Positions 62,241 through 64,000 of a DNA stretch of 64,000 bases are shown here, piece by piece. Position numbers and translations under genes: made by a program. This stretch comes from Neodiprion pinetum (taxonomy: Eukaryota > Arthropoda > Insecta > Hymenoptera > Diprionidae). Every line of letters begins with the position of its first letter. Position 1 is the first letter of the stretch. The stretch spans positions 27,480,238 through 27,544,237 of the forward strand of contig NC_060236.1 in the NCBI RefSeq assembly GCF_021155775.2, given 5' to 3'. Under the pieces are notes generated by a model, which searched no databases, was not told the DNA's origin, and saw only the letters and a program-made list of their open reading frames with translations.

Positions 62241-64000
62241 CTAGATGAAGAAAGAACATAACTAGTAGATATATTCTAATCCCAATCCATAGTCGAATAC
62301 CCACCTTGTAAAAATTCTGTGTCTTCTCAGGCAACTTTCTGGCATGCCTCAAGATCTTTTGAATATCCGACTGTAGTCCGACCTGGCGTATCCAAGAGGG
62401 CGCGTTCTGGGAGTAGCTCCTTTTCTCAGTCGGTTTTACAGGAAATCCGCTTTCTCCGTCTTTCAAGATGCTCGCATCGACTGGTCCCAAATTATTCAAA
62501 TTTCCTAGCCAAGGTATAACGTCCGAACCCGGCTCTAGCACAGTCAGCATTAAGTTAGACTTCTTCTTGGTGTCTGCCCAGGAGTAGATGAAACCATACC
62601 AGTCGCTATTCAGCAAACACAGAGCTGCCATGTTTTCGACCTTCGACCACAACGGAAAGAAGAGAGAACGAGATGCAGTGTTCGCTCTGTGTCCAGAGTG
62701 TTTCCGGAATATGTAAGATCATTCGATTCGTTTACCTTTAGCGCGCCATGCAGCAGGACACAGAACGAAGGCGTTTTTCCCTCATCCCCGTTGTCGTCTG
62801 TGTCAGAGTCTTCCTCGAGGTTTATTCCCTGCATACTCGTTGTTCTTTCGGTAGGAAGCGGCAGGACCAAATGCCTCGATATCGCGTTTGGGCTTCCGAC
62901 ATCGACCACGGATATGAAGCCGCAAATTTCAAGAGTTTTTGATATCGTTTGACCAGTCAGTATCTCAAAATCAGTCTTTTTCGTGTAGGGCTGCAAAATT
63001 GTTAAGAAGCTTAAAATTTTTTTTCATATAACAACTTATAAAGATTTCTGCCAAATATTATGCGGCTCTTTTTAAAACTCTTTAAGGTGAAAGGTATATA
63101 GATACCAGAGGTGGTGGAGATAGGAGAATGCGAGAACCCAATTGTCCACATTTCAAGTACCCTTGAAAAGAGACGTAATTAACCTCAGCCAACTTTTGAA
63201 AACAGTTTGTCACTGAGTTCCTCGTCAATGGTCCCTCAGGAACTAAGACTATGCTGTTGCCTCCCGCCAACTCGACTAGTCGCTGATACAGCGGCATTCC
63301 AATAGCCAGTCCCGGATCTAGAGCACAAATTAAATCGAAAATAACTAGAGGAAAAATTACATAAATGTAAAAGCGGCCGCATAAAAGTCAGAAGAGTTAA
63401 TACATCGTTTTACAAAGGAATTTTTTGAACTATATATACCTTGTTGTGACGAAATGCAAACAACGGTCAATTTCCCAGGGTAAGGAAACGGTAGAGGAAA
63501 CAGATTCGAGTCCCGTTTAACGGTCAGCGAGTTCAGAGAGTCTCCCAGTGACATTGGGCCAACTCCAGGGTTGCCGTCAGTGACAAGAACTACCTGACAA
63601 GCCGTTGTGTTGCCCCATTCTGCCATAACTACGGTATTAACGCCATGCAACGCAGTCTCGACACAGGTCTTGTCGCACTCTTCGATATTCTGCAGCTTTG
63701 CTCTGATGCTATCATAGTCTCTGGTGAACGGACAGATGACCTCGTACAGCGAGGAGAATACAACCTTGTGGAATAAGCGGTGTTATTCTCTTTACTTTTC
63801 CATCTCAATAGTGTCAATGAACAGAGATACTCACCAGTGCAACAAACTCCAATTTAGAGTTAACTTGTAGATAATCGATGAGAGCGTTTATTCCAGCAAT
63901 GGCGAGGTGATGCCGGGTGAGTTGTTCGCTCTGCGTTCCGTCTGGTGTGACCGAACCAACGACAGGGCGTCGCATAGACAGGGAAACATCGAGGGCTATT
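62019..64000 (-). CDS. IntS14: Integrator complex subunit 14 (VWA-domain protein), 5' end cut by window edge
   Basis: INTS14 works with INTS13 and INTS10 in the Integrator complex, which cleaves snRNA and other Pol II transcripts in the nucleus. Exons in transcript order are 64000-63835 (partial), 63764-63440, 63317-63106, 62990-62736, 62640-62305 and 62240-62019. Introns are GT-AG and phases agree, giving 504 residues here against about 518 in human; only the first few residues are missing. The N-terminal VWA domain opens with the MIDAS motif DVSLS. ACQVVLVTDG with its metal-site TDG is in exon 63764-63440. Later hallmarks are SRHLVLPLP, FCVLLHGALK, ADTKKKSNLM and QKILRHARKLPEKTQNFYK, followed by the C-terminal helices ending NNITPVRTKFHPD. 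A possible poly(A) signal ATTAAA (minus strand) is at 61920-61915, so its 3' UTR probably overlaps that of PGPEP1. Confidence 0.95.
62305..62640 (-). CDS. IntS14: IntS14 exon, C-terminal region
   Basis: Acceptor GTCGAAG|GTC. Encodes VENMAALCLLNSDWYGFIY, ADTKKKSNLM, RSYSQNAPSWIR and RKLPEKTQNFYK, then donor GTGGGT, phase 0. It is one of the best conserved parts of the family. Confidence 0.95.
62736..62990 (-). CDS. IntS14: IntS14 exon, beta-barrel region
   Basis: Acceptor TTTTGCAG|CCC. Encodes KKTDFEILTGQT, SRHLVLPLPTER, an acidic EEDSDTDDNGDEG loop and FCVLLHGALK, then donor GTAAAC, phase 0. Confidence 0.93.
63106..63317 (-). CDS. IntS14: IntS14 exon, end of VWA domain
   Basis: Acceptor GCTCTAG|ATC, phase 1. 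Encodes GNSIVLVPEGPLTRNSV, then the conserved LKCGQLGSRI, ending in PPPL before the GTATCT donor, phase 0. Confidence 0.9.
63440..63764 (-). CDS. IntS14: IntS14 exon, central VWA domain
   Basis: Acceptor CCACAAG|GTT. Encodes VVFSSLYEVICPFTRDYDS, the WGNTTACQVVLVTDG core, and FPLPFPYPGKL. The donor falls inside a Gly codon (CAAG|GTATAT), phase 1. Confidence 0.93.
63835..64000 (-). CDS. IntS14: IntS14 exon (partial at window edge), VWA MIDAS motif
   Basis: Reads IALDVSLSMRRPV and continues to SKLEFVAL before the GTGAG donor, phase 0. DxSxS is the metal-ion-dependent adhesion site. The start codon lies beyond 64000. Confidence 0.92.

Overview
The window is eukaryotic nuclear DNA from an insect. 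The evidence is three split protein-coding genes with GT-AG introns, long AT-rich introns and intergenic DNA, abundant dinucleotide microsatellites, foldback elements and a Penelope-type retroelement remnant. A homeobrain-type homeobox gene points to an arthropod. A hymenopteran such as a sawfly is my best guess, but the sequence does not prove the order.

Layout: 1-14635 holds no recognised gene, only interspersed repeats, a Penelope-like GIY-YIG fragment (4495-4915), a 180-bp CT tract, hairpin elements and a pair of small MITE-like elements. Positions 14636-25564 on the minus strand carry a complete four-exon paired-like homeobox gene, most likely homeobrain (hbn), whose homeobox exon lies between two foldback elements. 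Positions 25565-35984 look like a gene desert. A broken CUB-domain fragment lies at 35985-36420. Positions 37164-49968 are the most striking part: about 33 tandem copies of a 335-bp satellite monomer with clear higher-order structure, bounded by two direct repeats of about 820 bp that lie 12 kb apart. Decayed monomer sequence continues to about 50300. From there to about 60200 there is a decamer-type minisatellite and a 579-bp foldback element but no convincing gene. The right end is compact and gene-rich: pyroglutamyl-peptidase I (plus strand, CDS 60846-61731) converges on the Integrator subunit 14 gene (minus strand, 62019 to beyond the window end).

The three genes have unrelated roles: head and brain patterning transcription factor, cytosolic peptide turnover, and snRNA/Pol II transcript 3' processing or attenuation. 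They do not form a system. The unusual biology here is structural: a satellite array with nested segmental duplications, twin AT-core dyads in each monomer, and several families of foldback DNA. All exon joins were worked out by hand from reading frame, splice consensus and family similarity; no alignment program or transcript data was used.
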